A stretch of 64,000 nucleotides of DNA from Microbotryum silenes-acaulis (GCA_003665825.1 QPFY01000006.1:1488001-1552000); one strand, 5' to 3'; shown: positions 24,360 to 36,237, numbered from the stretch's first letter. The notes: a model not told the origin generated them from the letters alone. Translations and numbers: made by a program.

Positions 24360-27357
24360 CTACAACTCGTCCTTCTTGTGTTCCGCTCCCTCCCCACCCG
24401 TCTCTGATCCCTTCTTCTCCTCACCCTTCGTCTCCTCCTTCTTCTCCTCCTTCTTCTCCTCCTTTTCCTTGGTCTCCTCGGGCTTCTTGACGACCCTCGG
24501 CTTCCTCGGTTGCTTCTTCCTCCTCAACCTCGTCAACTCGATCTCAATCTCCCTGACCTTTCTATCCATTTCCGCGCATTTCAACACCGCATCATCCCAC
24601 TTTTTCAACGCATCCTGCTTCTTCTTAGACCCAGCCAACCACTCCTCCGTATCCTTGGCCATCTTGCTAACCCCTTCCATTTCCTCCTTGGTATATTTGG
24701 GTACCTCGGCCTTTGAATCATTCTTCTTAGCCGCGTCGACGAAAGGAGTCACGGACGCCAATGTGCCTTTAAGGGATTCGATCGAAGCAGGTCGACACTT
24801 CGCCTCGGTGATCCGATTCGAAACGAGCTTGACGAGTTTATCCAATTCGGCCTTCTTGGCTTTGAGATCCTTGGTAGGTGCCGAATCCCCTTCGTCCCAC
24901 AACCACTCATTCGTCGATGCGACCTTCTCTTCCAAGATCTTCCTCTCATGAGGTTGAGAAGCCCCTTCAAACTCGGGCGACGTAATGAGTTCCTTGGCCT
25001 TGTAGAGGAAAGCCTCGAGGACGTTCCTCGCTTCTTCGCGTTGTAACTTGCGCGTTTCGGCGAGCTTCATCTCCCTCATACGCGTACGGGCTTCCTTCTT
25101 CTCCTCCGCGGACATGGGCACGCGTTCGAGCGAAATCGTCGTAGGTGTCAAGCGAATACTCTTGGGGGGTGGCATCGACATCTTGAGCAACTCGTCCAAT
25201 TTTTCCGCGTCGAGACCTTCCAAAGGATCCTTCTCGTCCCCTTCCTTTTCACCCTCCTCCTCATCCTTCTGCTCCCCCTCCCCCTCCCCTGCCCCTTCCT
25301 CCTTCTTATCCTTCTTCGAACCAAACTTGGACAACAACCCCTTGATCTTCTCATTAATCCCCTCCGTATCCTTCTCCTTCTCCTCCGTTTCCTCTCCCAA
25401 TTTCAACGTCGCCGAATCGATTTTAACCATATTCGAACCATCCAATTCGATCGTCACCAAAACCGAAACGTTCTTCAAAGCCTCCTCCGTCAAATTAACC
25501 ATCTTCTCTTCAATCCCCTTCAAACTGATTTCGAACAAATCTTGAGGAACCCATTCCTTCCAAGCTTCATTCGAAGGAGATTGATAAGAAAACTTAAGAG
25601 TGAAATCCTTCGTTTTTTTCACAGTCATCGTTTTCTTGATCGAAGTTTTCGAACCGGAGGGGAATAAATGAGTGGTAATGATCCTAGGTTGTTCTTCGTT
25701 CGTTTTAGTATCGACGGGGTAAGTTACGTCGATACCGAAAGGTGTAATATCTTGTACTCGAATATCCTTCGTCCTGAACCCTTTCGTTAAACCTGCACCA
25801 TACAAAGCCGCTCCTAGAACGGCAGCTTCATCCGCGTTAACGTTTTTGGCGATCTTGTGTTCACCTACGAAAGCGGCTACGGCGGCTTGAACCATTGGAA
25901 CGCGGGAAGAACCACCGATTAAAATGACGGATTCGAGTTGGGGAATGGTGATGTTCGCGGAGAGGAGGGCGTCTTGAATGGGTTGAGTGAAACGGGGTAA
26001 GAGGTCTTGACTGCGTTGTTCGAATTGGTCACGAGTGATGAGCGTGCGGAAATCGATGTCGTCGATCAGACCTTCGATCTGGGGAAAGTCGGATTTGGAA
26101 AAGGAGGATATGAGCAACCAAAAAAAGTGGGGATCGGTTCAAAAAGACGCCCTAGATTTTTTTGAACTTACCCTAGCCGTACTCTCAGTATTCGCACTCA
26201 AAACTTGCTTGACCTTACTCGCCTCTTTCAACAACTTGGCCATGGCCCTCTTATCCAATTTGGAACCTGAACCGTTCTTCTCGAATTCTTCCACCATTAA
26301 ATCCCTCACGATCTTATCGAAAACGTATCCACCGACGTGGACGTCGAAGCCTACGCCAAGGACGGTGAGGGAAGTGACGTTCTTGAGTTCGGGTTTGAAG
26401 GCCAACGAGTAAGGGTCGGGTAGGAGGGACGATTTTAGGGAAACCAAAGTCGTACGTAGGGATCCAGCTCCTAGATCGTACAAGAGGTGGTAGGACGATT
26501 CGGAAGGGAACGAACGCGTCATGGCATAGTTGACCGCGGCTGGAAAAGTAATCACACAACCGAGAGGAGGGTCAGTCTTTTATTTTTTTATTTTTTCAAT
26601 TTTTCTCGCCGCCGCAACTTTCAAGCAAAAGACTAACCAGCCGTTCCATCATTGATCAAACCAATCGATCTCAGACCAGCCAAGTCGAGCGCATCGACCA
26701 CAGCTTGTCGTTCGGATTGAGTCCACCAAGCGGGTACGGTCACGACGACGTCCTTGACGAATTCACCGGCTACTTCTTCGGCCAATTCACGCGTATTCGT
26801 GAACTGCATCGCCAATAATTCTTCGATCGCGAATGAACCTGAAGAGGATGAAAGAGAAGGGGATCCTCGGGCGGTGGTGGAGATGGGGAGGTCGTAGAGC
26901 GCGGAGTGCAGTTGGGATTGAGGGTGCGAGGGAGGGTGGCCGAGTACGAGCTTGAGAGAGGAGAACGTGTCTTGTGGGAAACGCGTAGCCTGTTCGAACC
27001 AGAGCTGGTAGTTAGTTCATATTCATCACGTCTCTGCCACCAGTCGTGTTTGCAAGACGTGAATATCGTCCGTGCGCCTGCCCAAAAGTCGCGACCCGAG
27101 CTGAGCCACCAGGCGAAACGTACCAAATTGACCGCCTCGCCACCAAAGCTACGCTCCCCCTTCCTGATCGTCATCACCACCGGTGTCTTCCTCCTCCCTT
27201 CCTTCGTCAACAGCACATCGAAAGGCACTCCGGGTTTGACGAGCGAAGCCTTGAGCGAGTCCGTACCCAGATCGATCGCGAGCAGGGACGCGGCCGAACA
27301 TAAAGTCTTCGTCGAGAAGCTCAAGAGCGGTAGAAGTGTAGCTAAGGACAGCCGCAT
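24360..27357 (-). CDS. LHS1: ER-lumen Hsp70 superfamily chaperone Lhs1/GRP170 type
   Basis: Lhs1 (GRP170/HYOU1) is an ER Hsp110-like chaperone and the nucleotide exchange factor for Kar2/BiP. Four exons (27124-27357, 26638-26989, 26172-26539, 24360-26078) give 890 residues. A signal peptide at 1-22 (MRLSLATLLPLLSF...) leads into LLAIDLGTDSLKASLVKPGV and EGRRKTPVVMTI, the Hsp70 phosphate-1 region in its GRP170 form. The ATPase domain continues with VTVPAWWTQSERQAV, INDGTAAVNYA (joined over intron 2), YDLGAGS, IEGLIDDIDFRT and ILIGGSSRVPMVQ. The C-terminal half has the long acidic loop and Lys/Glu-rich helical domain typical of large Hsp70s. The protein ends HKKDEL, a KDEL-type ER retrieval signal, which settles the compartment. 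The gene is convergent with the AT-hook gene (237 bp apart). Confidence 0.92.
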
Positions 27358-27960
27358 GGTGCACTCGGTGGATAGTGGTTAGCAACCGACACGAGACGGG
27401 GTCTGTGTGTAAAGGCGCGAGAGAGGGAGGCGAAGTGAAAGAAGCGGATCGAATCGCGCGGCAGGTGCCCGTCCTTTTTTCGGCTGACGTGTCATTTGAC
27501 GTGTCCGCGCTTGTTCGATCCGCTTCGTTTCATGCCAGCACCGGTGTACTAGTCACGGTGCAGGGCTCGATGATGGCTCGACGGGTCGTAGACGCACTCT
27601 AATCTTTCAAGGGTAGCAACAATATGTTCCGAGTAAACAAAGACTCTAATCAAAATCATGCAATTCATTTTCAAGTACATAATATACGGGCCAATTTGCC
27701 ACCGGCGGAAATCCCATGTGCATCGCACTCAGGCGCTCAGCTGGCTGCGCTCCTTCCCAGCTCCAATAATGACGAGGGGAGCCGAGCTCACCTTGCGATT
27801 TCCGATGCTGTACAAATTGAGTTCAACTACATTCATCTAAATCCCTGAAGCTCGTTAGAGCTGAAGGTTTCGTTTCGAAAAATGGGGGGGGTGGTCCCAG
27901 CCTCGAAAATGATGCTATTCTGAGATTTTATTGGACGAAATGGCCGAAATACCCCGCACG
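27358..27960. other. Intergenic: LHS1 promoter and left edge of the repeat-rich zone
   Basis: About 600 bp upstream of LHS1. I see no gene. The right half is AT-richer than the genes nearby. As an ER-chaperone promoter it would be expected to contain stress elements, but I could not point to a convincing one. Confidence 0.4.
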
Positions 27961-27980
27961 CGCGTGGCTGTTGAAGCCCC

Positions 27981-28060
27981 AATAGGAGAGCCCGATTTCA
28001 GCGCCCATCGGTTCGAACGCAATAGGGGAACCCGGTTTCAGCGCCGATCGGTTTGAACAA
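27981..28060 (+). repeat. Two exact-length 40-bp tandem units plus a degenerate third
   Basis: Unit 1 (27981-28020) and unit 2 (28021-28060) are both 40 bp and differ at only a few positions; shared blocks are AATAGG, TTTCAGCGCC and ATCGGTT. A worn third copy follows at about 28071-28105 (GATAGGAGGACCCCGGCTAA). They lie just before the Helitron-derived coding remnant and could be its 5' subterminal repeats. Confidence 0.8.
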
Positions 28061-28105
28061 TGCTCCCCCGGATAGGAGGACCCCGGCTAAGCGCGCCGAT
28101 CATTA

Positions 28106-31100
28106 ATTCTCAATGGCCAGTGGCCACCAACCCGGTTGCTAACCTGCCGACTCGGAGTCGGCGCACTCAGCGCACAGTTTGGGCGTCATCAGCCTCCCCG
28201 AGTCCCCGCGCCAGAGCGCACTACTAGCGCAGACAAGCGCAAGCTAGCACACTCAGGCTGGCCTCCGCTGGCAAGTTGCCACCGCCCGGCCCTCTCCTTT
28301 CCGTCTCTCTGTACTGCCTTGTTCTAACTTGGACCGAGTTTCCTCGCATCTCTAAGACAGGCTATCACACAACCGCCGTCATGTCACTGCTTTCTGATCT
28401 TGTACACCTCCGCACCATCGAGGTCAGCCCACTGCAGTGCCCAACGCTCGAATCTCGGCAACGTGTTAAGCCTTGCGTCCACCACTAGCGACAGCCGATC
28501 CTCCCGCCGCACCGATCAAGCACAGTATATCTACTCCGGTCCGCTCCTACGCAACAGTCCAGTGTCAGTACTCGATGATGTGGTTGTCAAATGCAGTCTT
28601 GGACAGCTTGTACGCAGCAACATCAACTTTAGCATGGATCTCCTGAAGGAGCTTTGTCGGGCGCACCACGTGGAAGGGTATTCCAGGAGGAATCCGCTTG
28701 CCAAAGAGCTATTCCTACAAGCGCTCCTTTGGCAGTGCGATCCGCACTGTAATGCTTGTTCAAATGGGTATGTTTTCAGAAGACAACAAGCGGCGAGTCC
28801 CGTGACTCCGCCACGTCGTCATTGCTTCTCCGACCACAGAGCATACGCATCAAAACCTGTTGACGTGCTTCGAGCCTGACTGAACGAGGAAGTCCAGAAG
28901 AATCGTGAGAACGTCTCAGCGACTGACTCTAAACAAACGCTGCACAGACGTCCACCGCTGCTTCCCGAACCCGCACAAGAAGATCCCGGTAAAGTGACAT
29001 CGCATTTTGCGCCAGCATCCGATCAGTTCGAGACCGAGAACCGTTCTGAATGGAATGATTACTTCACCGACGCTCGTTCCCGTCTCTTCTGCTGCCTGGT
29101 GTGTTCCGAGAGAGTCTTCGGGCATAACGTACGATGGGTGCCTGAAGACGACATCAAGCGTGAGGAATCAGGGATTTGGAGGGGATTAACCAACTCTACA
29201 CTACGGACGGACCTCCGACTTACGATTTTTCAGCTTGACGGGGCGCGCTCATCCATCCCCGACGTCTCCATCGACCGAGCGACTCTTTAATCGATCAGAT
29301 CGCGTACTCGCCCACGAACAACACGCTTCAGTGCTCACTCTGTCCAGACTGCTTCAAACGGTTGTTCCCTACCACAGGGCCACCGACTAAGCCCCCTCGG
29401 TCGTTGAGCAACGGATTTTATCGCGCACTGGATCACGTCCCCGCTGATGTCCGAGATTGCTTCTCCAACGCGAGTCAGCTTGAGCACCTCGTCACTGCGC
29501 GCGCCAGAGCCTACAAGATCGTGTACAAGCTAACTCGTTTCGGATATTCCAAAGCTCAACAAGAACTTACGCGCGGAAACACCCTCATCTTCAGCCAGAA
29601 CACCGCTTCGTTCACCGATGTACTGCCCATGTCAGTCGAAGAACTCGCTGACAGTGTTTGCGTTTTATTCTGCGGAGGGAGCCCCAACCTTGCGGAGCTG
29701 GACAAGTGTCGACCCATGATCGTGAAGCAGAGTCGGATCCAAAAGATGCTCAGGTGGTTGATCAACGAAAGCAAGAATTCGGCGCACTCTACCGTCTCCT
29801 TTGATGGCGATTGCACAGCTCGTTCGACGCAGTTCCGGCCCGGGCGGGTGCGCTCAACCCGACCTCTCCAGCTTCTACGGCGGTTTCAGCTTCAACCACT
29901 TCGACTTCGGCTTCCGTCTGGGTTGCTCCCCAAGTATCGGATCGACAAATCGCGGATGGAGACTGTCTCGTGCCCGACGTAGTTTTGGCGAATGTGGTGA
30001 CCGCAGAGACAGTGGAACCAACATCATCGCTCTTTGAAGGCTACGCAACAACGCATAACGACTCTGAGGAACCAGTATTCGAACACGCACATGTGCCGCC
30101 ACCCCCTACCGACGAACTAATTCACTCATGGCTGCTCTTTGAGAAAGCTCTCCGTTATCTCAACCAGGACAAGCCCACCTATGTCATTCCGACAGGCGAC
30201 GCACCTTTGTGGGAACCTTCGGACGAGCTCGTGCTCTCAAAGCTGTGGCCACACCTCGATCCATTTGGTCTCGTCGGTTTCTGTGTCGAGCGCGACCTCA
30301 AGATTTCTCTGGACGAGCAAGTCAAACATTTGCTCAATCTATACGACCGCGATTTCGATGCGACCCGTCTTTTCCATTCATCGTCTCGAACATGCTCCGC
30401 CGACGAGAAGAGTTTCGCCAACTCGCTTTTCGGGTCCCCAAAGAGAAGGTGGCTCGAATCGGAGCAGCACTGCTCGAAATCGACATGGATGTTGTGTCCG
30501 AAATGATCAAAAAACCCAAGGACACGAAAAGGTACAAGGCAACAACAGAAGCAGAGAAGCATATCAACCGTATTCTGGCGGAATTGCAAAGTGTCGGAGA
30601 CAAACTTCACGGCACAACTGCGCAGATGCTCGACATGAGAAATGAGATCCGCGGATACGTCAACGCGTTCGGTATGTACACCCTCTTGGTCACCGTCAAC
30701 CCGGCAGATTTACACTCACTGTTGCGATGACGAGGTATCTCACAGCCTTGGGCGCATCAAGGACAATTTTCTCGACCAAGCAGATACCGTTTAGGCCAAC
30801 GACAAAAAGGCATCTAATCGTGGGTTGCAACGCTCTTCCCACTGTGAAAGATCTGTGGGGAAATACCGACACTCCATGCCATTTGATTCCCATGTCTCTC
30901 AGCGGTGGACACATTCACCACGCCTAGCCAGGCCGTCTCCCGCCCAAGTCGCTCCCGGAAGTCCCGATCTCTCAACGTCAACTGAAACCACTTCTTATAG
31001 CTGACTTCGGTGAGCGCGCGATGTAGGTCCCCGGCGCTGACGACCACATGCGAACACAAACTCGTCCAGACGCGGACTGTGACATGGGCGATGTCGAGTG

Positions 31101-31350
31101 ATCTCAACTTATGCATTTACACCCCGGCTCTGGCTCGATCTCGTTGTCTGCAATGTTCATTAACGTTTGGCACATTTACACGCCTCGTTCATGTGAACCG
31201 AACTGACTCGGGAACTCGGTGCTGCATACTCGATCCATGGCACGTTCTTAGTAATACTAGCTGACGCTGTCAGTCGGTGTTACTCCGTCAGAGGTTCAGG
31301 GAACCGTCGCCCCCTCCGGGGGCGCGTTAATTCATATATGCTACGGCTAA
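28106..31350 (+). mobile_element. Decayed, truncated Helitron (rolling-circle transposon) relic
   Basis: The stretch carries remnants of the N-terminal part of a fungal Helitron protein and ends in a candidate Helitron 3' terminus: a perfect 7-bp GC hairpin (31308-31324) and CTAA at 31347-31350, followed by T. Helitrons end in CTRR after a short hairpin and insert between A and T. The hairpin-to-end distance of 22 nt is longer than the usual 10-12, so the end is only a candidate. The left end is unknown; I set it after the tandem repeats. The Rep nuclease motifs and the helicase domain are missing, so the copy cannot move by itself. Base pattern and absence of clean frames contrast with the housekeeping genes around it. 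Confidence 0.55.
28580..30729 (+). pseudogene. Remnant of Helitron protein N-terminal region (DUF6570-like and start of Helitron_like_N)
   Basis: Pieces of one protein appear in order in shifting frames. First is a SAP-like helix (MDLLKELCRAHHVEGYSRRN) with CDPHCNACSNGYVF. After an in-frame TGA near 28878 comes FCCLVCSERVFGHNV. After a shift near 29285 come QCSLCPDCFKRL, LSNGFYRALDHVPADVRD and LEHLVTARARAYKIVYKLTR, then RGNTLIFSQNTASF, a pattern typical of the region before the Helitron Rep domain. After another shift near 29815 comes DELIHSWLLFEKALRYLNQD, then HLLNLYDRDF. After a last shift near 30357 come SFPFIVSNMLRRREEF and RNEIRGYVNAFG, ending VTVNPADLHSLLR, where the Helitron_like_N domain has just begun. 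At least one nonsense codon and three frameshifts make it a pseudogene. Introns could explain one of the shifts but not all. Confidence 0.65.
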
Positions 31351-31499
31351 TTCGTGTCCATATCTATCAAGCTCAGTCCTCGGCCCACTGCAATCGCACG
31401 CGCCACTCAATCGCGTAAGTATATCCTCGGAGGGGGATTACCTCGGGGTTCAACTCGACTTTCGTTCCCCCCCACTCTCCCCACCCTTCCCCACTCTTT
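30731..31499. other. Non-coding right part of Helitron relic and MFS 3' region
   Basis: No coding sequence recognised. It includes a CTGAC-GCT-GTCAG palindrome at 31261-31273 and the GC hairpin at 31308-31324 discussed as the Helitron end. The MFS gene on the minus strand ends at 31500. Confidence 0.5.
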
Positions 31500-33829
31500 T
31501 CAAGTTCTAAACCTAAAACCCGGATGTCTCGTCCCCATCGCCGCCACTTCTTCTCTCGTCTTACCCTCCAACAAATAATCCAAACTCCCCTGATCACGAA
31601 GTTCGTTCTGTCGGTTTTGCCAGGCCCATAAACCTAGGGTCAAAACGAGGAGTAGGGTCGACGTTCCTAGGTTAAGAGCGTTGCCTGGGAGTTGATGGGG
31701 TGCGTATCTTCAAACGTGAAGAGGGGTAAAAGGTCAACTTTGATAATAGCGTAGTACCCTGAAAGAAAAGTGCGCTTTTCGATCGCTGAGAAAACTCACT
31801 GAGGTAAGAACGACCAAGTAGCAGCTACCCCACCTAAATTCCCACCAAAGACCGTCATCGCAATCGCTCCTGCTCTTGCCGTATCCGAAGTCGTATTAAT
31901 CGTGGACCAAGTATTCGAAAATGAAATCAAGGCAAAAGTACCCGAAGCGATGAAGAAACATCCTACGTAACGTGCGCTAGGGTTATTCGTAGCGACGAAG
32001 ATGGAATAACCTATGATCATCAGAGGCGCGGAGAGCGTCATCCATAAGGCTCTTCGACCGGTCTTCCAAGAGAGGTAAGGCAGGATGAGGGACATGATGG
32101 CTCCGACGACGTAGACGGGGACCGTCATGAGCTCTAGGTGGATTACGCTCATGGTGGGGAAGATGGTCTTGACGATCGTGGGGAGGAAGAAACTAAGGCT
32201 GTGTACGGTGAGGTTGGTCAAAAGGAAAATGACGGCGACCACGATCGAAGCTGCGTAAATACAGTTTAGGTGCATTACCATCAGTGAGCAATAGTCACCC
32301 TTTACATCCAAAAACCGGGAACTTACTTGTATTGAACATGCCCGAAAGGAAGACCTGGGTCTTGAGTTTGTCGACAACAACGACTGCGCCGACGTTCTCA
32401 CTTTTGCTCCTCGCTGCGCAAAGTGCCTTTTCGTCGGGCGTTAACCACTGAAAAGTGGTGCAAAGTGTAAATCATATCAGTGACCGCGTTCCTTCTTTCC
32501 TAGAAATTGATAGCACACATACTCACCTTGGCGGTGTCAGCACGATCAGAGAGGAGAAAGAATGCGATGATTGCCACTGTCATCGTCATGAGTCCCTCCT
32601 ATTTCACCGGCGGACGGGACAGTATTCATCAGTTGAGGGGGCGAAGGGTGCGCAGGTACATAGCGCTGGGATATTGACTCACGACAAAAAAGACTATGAA
32701 TCACATGAGTGATAAAATCCGGAAGATAGGAGTTAGAACTTTTTTCGTGGGGTTTTTTTTTTTGAGGAGAGTTAGCTTCGACCCACTCATGCGCCACGAC
32801 GTCACCATCCCAAATTTGGGGATCATCAGTAATGCGGAAGCGAACAAGCCTCCGAACGCTCCTGCGAGAGGGGCAAAGACGATGTACAGAGCGAGACGAA
32901 ATCCGAGCTCGTCCTTGCGATACCAGCGAGAGAGGTAGTAGGCGATACCTGGTGTCAGAATAGCCGAAGAAGGTCATCGTCAGTCGGGAGATCGGGGAAG
33001 GGCGCTTGAGAGCTGTGGAGGGACCGACCGGGGAAGACTCCGGCTTCAAATATTCCGAGCATGAAACGAATCGCAATTCCACTCTTGAACGTCGTGACGA
33101 AAGCCATCGCGAGTGAGAAGGCACCAAACCCGAGCGACAACGCCGGAATGAAGATCGCTGGACCGATGACTTTGCACAAGTAGTTGGAAGGGATCTCGCT
33201 GAAGACGAAGGCGACGTAGACTGCACTGAGGAGGATGTTGAAGTCGTATTTGCCCGTCATGTTGAGGTCGGCTTCGAGACCTGCAACACGAGCGCTGTAA
33301 GAAGGGAGGACACGGGTTCAGCATATTCGGCAGGCAGTGGGCAGCGCGTGCTCCTAGTGTTTGACTTACTTTCCAATGTTGGCTCGATCGATGAAGCTGA
33401 GAGTGCGACCGCAAGCCCCCATGAGCACATTTCACAGAATAGTGCAGGTTATTGACCGGATGTACTCACCAGAACAAGTACAGCACCGCCACCACGGGCA
33501 AGATGTGAAGATCCAATTTCCACCGCAGCGCCGCCTCGGCCTTCTCGTCGATAGCAATCAACGAATGGCCATGTACGTCAGTGGCGATATGACCTTCGAG
33601 TGCAACAGTCTCGACTGAACGCCGGTGAAAGCAACCCATGGAATGAAGATAAGGAATTCGTCAGCACATCGCTCGGAACGGTGTGCCGTCAGAGCGGTCG
33701 GAAGTTGGGTGGTGATGCACTGATGTCCGAGGCAGATGCGATCCGTGCGCATGACGTACCCTTGTGCACTTTGAGCGACGACTCGACCGTCGACTTGGAC
33801 TGCGTCTCGCTGTTCTGGAGGTATTGCAT
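31500..33829 (-). CDS. MFS transporter of the Dal5/allantoate permease (anion:cation symporter) family
   Basis: Dal5-family permeases import organic anions such as allantoate, nicotinate, vitamins or dipeptides across the plasma membrane. Ten exons give 503 residues: 33760-33829, 33470-33593, 33371-33397, 33029-33294, 32787-32948, 32683-32693, 32527-32598, 32327-32447, 31800-32250 and 31500-31707. Family hallmarks: LRWKLDLHILPVVAVLYLF, FIDRANIGNARVAGLEADL (joined over a 27-nt exon), FVFSEIPSNYLCKV, FEAGVFPGIAYYLSRWYRKD, WRMIFFVEG (joined over an 11-nt exon), WKTGRR, NTTSDTARAGAIA and the tail TRHPGFRFRT. Twelve helices are expected. The substrate cannot be read from sequence. The gene starts about 1.1 kb from its nearest upstream neighbour and ends 150 bp from the Helitron relic. 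Confidence 0.87.
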
Positions 33830-34918
33830 CCTGCTTAGAGGGTGTACTAGATGAGAAGATGATCGTCAGGTAAGGTATGGTGGGATGAAAAGAGGGTCGG
33901 ACTGGCGAGTCCGAGGTAAGTAGCACCACCTCGCCGGAAACGAATCTTGCAAATTCAGTCGGATCCGGTCAAGAGTAGTAGTAGGGGAGTGAAGCAACCT
34001 TCCTCAAAAACCGGTTCTCAAAAAAAGCAACGAGCTGTCCTGTTGTGAGTCCCGATTCGAGTCCCGCGAGTTCATTTGAACATCGATCGACTTGACTCAA
34101 CCCAGTCGGCTCGCGCGGCCGTGGCCTCGGCGCCGTTTTGGGCAACATGGGTCGTCGTTGAGGTCTCCTCTTTGGGAATTCGAGTTGGTTGCACCTCGAC
34201 TCGAAACGAATTCGAAAGCGATGAGCACCGCGAAAGGATGTTCAAAAAGAAACGCAGCAGGGAAATAAGAACCCTGTAGAAGTAAGGTTAGAACCTTGCC
34301 ATGCCACGTTGTCGCATTTTACTCGAGGGCCGAATGTTAGTACATCCTGGCACCGTGGAGGCCGCACACGCAGAGTCCTTGGTCACGGTGACTCGGAGAC
34401 TCGTCACGCCACACGCCAGGTTCGGGTGTGACTCGACCCGGAGCAGAATTAGCCCGGATCATCACTTCTGCAAAGTCATGCGCTACCTACAAAGGGAATA
34501 TCATCACTCGGGCCGATCTACCGTGTCTTGTGATTACTCACCAATTTTCGAGTCGACTAATCACATGAATCATGTATTCCTCCTCAGCACTGCATAAACG
34601 CAGCACCTGCGCGGGCTCGAAGAGAGCCCGCGTGGTGCTTCTTCAGGTGTACGGAACCCACTCGAGGAGATGTCTAAGCGAAGAGGATGGAGAAAATATA
34701 TTTGCATTACAAAACTCTCAAATACTTAGGATCTCAAAGAGTCAATCGGGGGAAGCGTGTCAACAGGAGGTGTCGACGACAGATGAATTCGGATGAGCGG
34801 ATACAAGAGCAAGAGAAAGAATCCCTCCAAACTTCAAAGTGTATCCAGAGGGAGTCAAAGGTGGAATGAAAGCTATCTTTACTACTCACACCTCACCGCC
34901 AAGCCGTGGAGCAGGAGC
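33830..34918. other. Intergenic: MFS promoter and gene-poor stretch with one hairpin
   Basis: About 1.1 kb without a supported gene. Short frames have no motifs. Repeated ACTCG/GAGTC words and one long hairpin (34602-34639) are the only structure I see. Confidence 0.45.
34602..34639. repeat. Imperfect 15-bp-stem inverted repeat (hairpin)
   Basis: The arm GCACCTGCGCGGGCTC is followed by a short loop and then GAGCCCGCGTGGTGC, pairing almost fully. It lies 280 bp past the stop of the SAP-like gene (34919, minus strand), so it could be a transcript-end structure of that gene or an unrelated inverted repeat. Confidence 0.6.
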
Positions 34919-36237
34919 TCACTTTTGCTCGTAAGCCGCAAAGACGGCTGACAGAGCACTCGTGAGCAAAGAGATGGCAGGGTAGCCCTCAACGGCCTCG
35001 AACGACCAGTGAATCTTGCTCACGGCACGGGAAAAAATGTAACCGTTCAAGAGGACGATCGAAGTACGTGCCAATGCGAACGAGAGCGGGTTGGGAGCCG
35101 AGACGTCGTCCTGGTTCGCCGAACGACGACCGGGTCGACCCGAGCTGTGCTTGGAGTTTTGCGGGAAAGCGAGCACGACCGAGGCGATCAAGGGGAGGAG
35201 GATCGTGAAGAAGGACCACTTGAGGAACGCGTGCGTGAAAGTCGGGTGCGCCAGGACCAAGACATCGGGGTATCGAACGACGAAGGCGGGCGTCGCTGAG
35301 CGCGTGAGCCATTCATGAGGGCCGAATGCCTAGGGAAAATGAAAGAGGCGGGCAGATCAGTGACTTGGCAGTAGCAGATTCTCCCATCACTGCGACTCAC
35401 CTTTGCACCCCAGGGGATGGCGGACCAGGCGAGGTAAGAGATTTCAGCGGCGATCAAGACCGAGGTGATGGTCCAAGCCGACGAGGCAATCTCCTGCGTT
35501 GCGGCGACGACCTCACGGGCCTGGGACGCGGCTTCTCGGAGGTTCATCGAGCTCTTGCGGCGGTAGACGGTGACGGTGTCATTGTGCGACTTTCTGAGGC
35601 GGGCCGGCGTCTCCTTCGAAGGAACGAGCGCCTTGGCTTGCTTCTCGACGCTGGCCAAGACGTCTCCGGCAGGGGTCGAGACGTTCGAAGCCAACTTGGA
35701 GAGACTCTTCTTCGGGGTACGAGACATGGACTTGATGGCCGAGACAGCTTGGAACGCCGCTTCGCCAAGGGTGTTGATCTCGGTGTTTTGTTCGGATTCG
35801 GGCAAAGCATCCCACAGGCCCTTGAACTGCTTGTCGGTGCGTAAGCTCTCCCTTTCGCGAAGGGCCTTGCGGATATGATTCTCAACTGATGGAGGGCGGA
35901 AAACCCATCAAGGTGGATTTGCATCGGGTCAACAACGAGATTGTCAGGGAGAGAGGCGCGACAGACTCAAAAGAGAGAACGTACGTTCGGCGCGGATGAT
36001 GGTCGTGTCAATGCCATTGTCCATTGCAGATGCAATTTCCTTGAGCTCGCCCTTGCGATAGCCGCTCAGAGGTCCTATTTGAGCGTTGTGACCATGTGCG
36101 AAGGAATGAGCGAGCGACGGACATGTCGGAGCGAGCGGAGGAGAAAGGGACCGCATGTGGGGAGGAAGGGTCAATATTCCAGCGTGGACATTCGGTCAGT
36201 TCAGTCGATTGAGCCTACCTGTGTATTGTTCTGGCAT
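34919..36237 (-). CDS. Predicted membrane protein with N-terminal SAP-like domain
   Basis: Four exons (36219-36237, 35985-36074, 35401-35885, 34919-35329) give 334 residues. The first coding exon is only 19 nt (MPEQYT). The N-terminus (LSGYRKGELKEIASAM, then TTIIRAELENHIRKAL) resembles a SAP helix-extended-loop-helix motif, a fold that can bind DNA. A Ser/Lys-rich region with SMSRTPKKSLSKL follows. Membrane helices are at about 172-192 (TSVLIAAEISYLAWSAI), 232-253 (WSFFTILLPLIASVVLAF) and 312-330 (SLLTSALSAVFAAY). A DNA-binding-type domain followed by membrane helices recalls nuclear-envelope proteins such as the Heh/Lem2 group, but no signature of those proteins is visible, so location is a guess. 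Coding quality is high and all phases agree. Confidence 0.72.

Noticed and set aside
34040..34070. A tRNA B-box-like GATTCGAGTCC
   Set aside because: No matching T-stem, A-box or acceptor stem could be drawn around it.
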